NCBI GenBank assembly: GCA_003563585.1
Contig: PWUQ01000083.1
Span: 1-5,993, forward strand
From: Candidatus Parvarchaeota archaeon
GTDB lineage: Archaea; Nanobdellota; Nanobdellia; CSSed11-243R1
DNA: 5,993 bases
Direction: 5' to 3'
Both the position numbers and the translations under genes were made by a program. Under the pieces are notes generated by a model. It searched no databases. It saw only the letters and a list, made by a program, of their open reading frames with translations, and was not told the origin of the DNA. The first letter of the stretch is position 1. Every line of letters begins with the position of its first letter. Shown here piece by piece: positions 5,777-5,993 of the stretch.

Positions 5777-5993
5777 CATTTCACCAATATTGCAGGCTTT
5801 CCTGGCAGTGCCTGTCTAGATTTTTTATTATCGCTCTCAGATTCATTCAAGATTTTTATTTTGCAATTAAATTCATTCTTTAAAAAATCGGAAGCTTCCT
5901 TTAATACTTTTATTTCCTCTTTTAATCCCAGATATTTTAATTTGTTTGTCTTAGAATTCAAAAGTTTCTGCATAATGTTTATTGCAGTTTTCC
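5776..5993 (-). CDS. leuS: Leucyl-tRNA synthetase, C-terminal end (5' part outside window)
   Basis: The frame is open to the right edge and continues upstream of its first ATG (5973) as KTAINI, so this is a gene tail and not a 65-residue protein. About 72 codons are visible. The sequence QKLLNSK...LKEEIKVLKEASDFLKNEFNCKIKIL matches the C-terminal domain of archaeal-type LeuRS: a helix and strand that end with the family's closing motif, here SRQALPGKPAILVK, comparable to the KARQALPGKPAIY ending. That domain contacts the tRNA-Leu long arm. The catalytic HIGH and KMSKS motifs and the editing domain lie outside the window. The TGA stop overlaps the alaS start. Assignment rests on a short segment; another class I synthetase with a similar tail is less likely. 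Confidence 0.8.
   Translation of the reverse strand, partial: KTAINIMQKLLNSKTNKLKYLGLKEEIKVLKEASDFLKNEFNCKIKILNESESDNKKSRQALPGKPAILVK
5781..5785 (-). promoter_or_regulatory. Shine-Dalgarno deciding the alaS start
   Basis: GGTGA on the minus strand lies within the last codons of leuS. It is 1 nt from the ATG at 5779 and 4 nt from the ATG at 5776. The 4-nt spacing equals that of rpl11, so the second ATG is the likelier start. Confidence 0.7.

Noticed and set aside
5776..5973. A separate 65-residue gene beginning at the ATG at 5973
   Set aside because: The frame stays open to the window edge (KTAINI upstream) and the sequence matches a LeuRS C-terminus.

Overview
The window is archaeal and AT-rich. 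It has two convergent gene blocks that meet in a short T-rich gap at about 3623-3673. The plus-strand block (1-3622) is the classic archaeal order ftsZ (3' end) - secE - nusG/spt5 - rpl11 - rpl1 - rpl10 (P0) - rpl12 (P1). The Shine-Dalgarno sites are mostly the archaeal GGTGA type, and several overlap the stop codon of the gene before. UGA is used as an ordinary stop (secE, leuS), so the code is standard. A bacterial-type alaS, small compact genes and a Cys-rich single-pass membrane protein make a DPANN lineage (Woesearchaeota/Pacearchaeota-like) the best guess. That placement is inference.

Plus strand: the end of the cell-division GTPase FtsZ, then the Sec translocon gamma subunit, the transcription factor Spt5/NusG, and the proteins of the two flexible ribosomal stalk regions: L11 with L10 and L12 (GTPase-associated centre), and L1 (L1 stalk). 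A probable promoter and a structured leader separate rpl11 from rpl1, so rpl1-rpl10-rpl12 can form its own transcription unit. Two RNA hairpins, one in the rpl1 leader and one 34-77 nt into its coding region, are candidates for L1 autoregulation. The L10 tail is a fourfold nine-residue acidic/lysine repeat and lacks the usual stalk C-terminal motif, while L12 keeps it.

Minus strand, read from the right edge: the C-terminal end of an archaeal-type leucyl-tRNA synthetase, then an alanyl-tRNA synthetase whose start overlaps the leuS stop, then a 113-residue membrane-anchored protein with ten extracellular cysteines in a knottin-like order. The alanyl-tRNA synthetase is of bacterial type, keeps the catalytic and editing domains, and ends exactly at the editing-domain boundary, without the C-terminal C-Ala region.

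Most of the window is core translation and secretion machinery. The points worth a second look are the truncated bacterial-type AlaRS in an archaeal ribosomal-protein locus, the Cys-rich surface protein, the L10 tail repeat, and the two RNA structures around the rpl1 start. No complete new defence or mobile system is visible.
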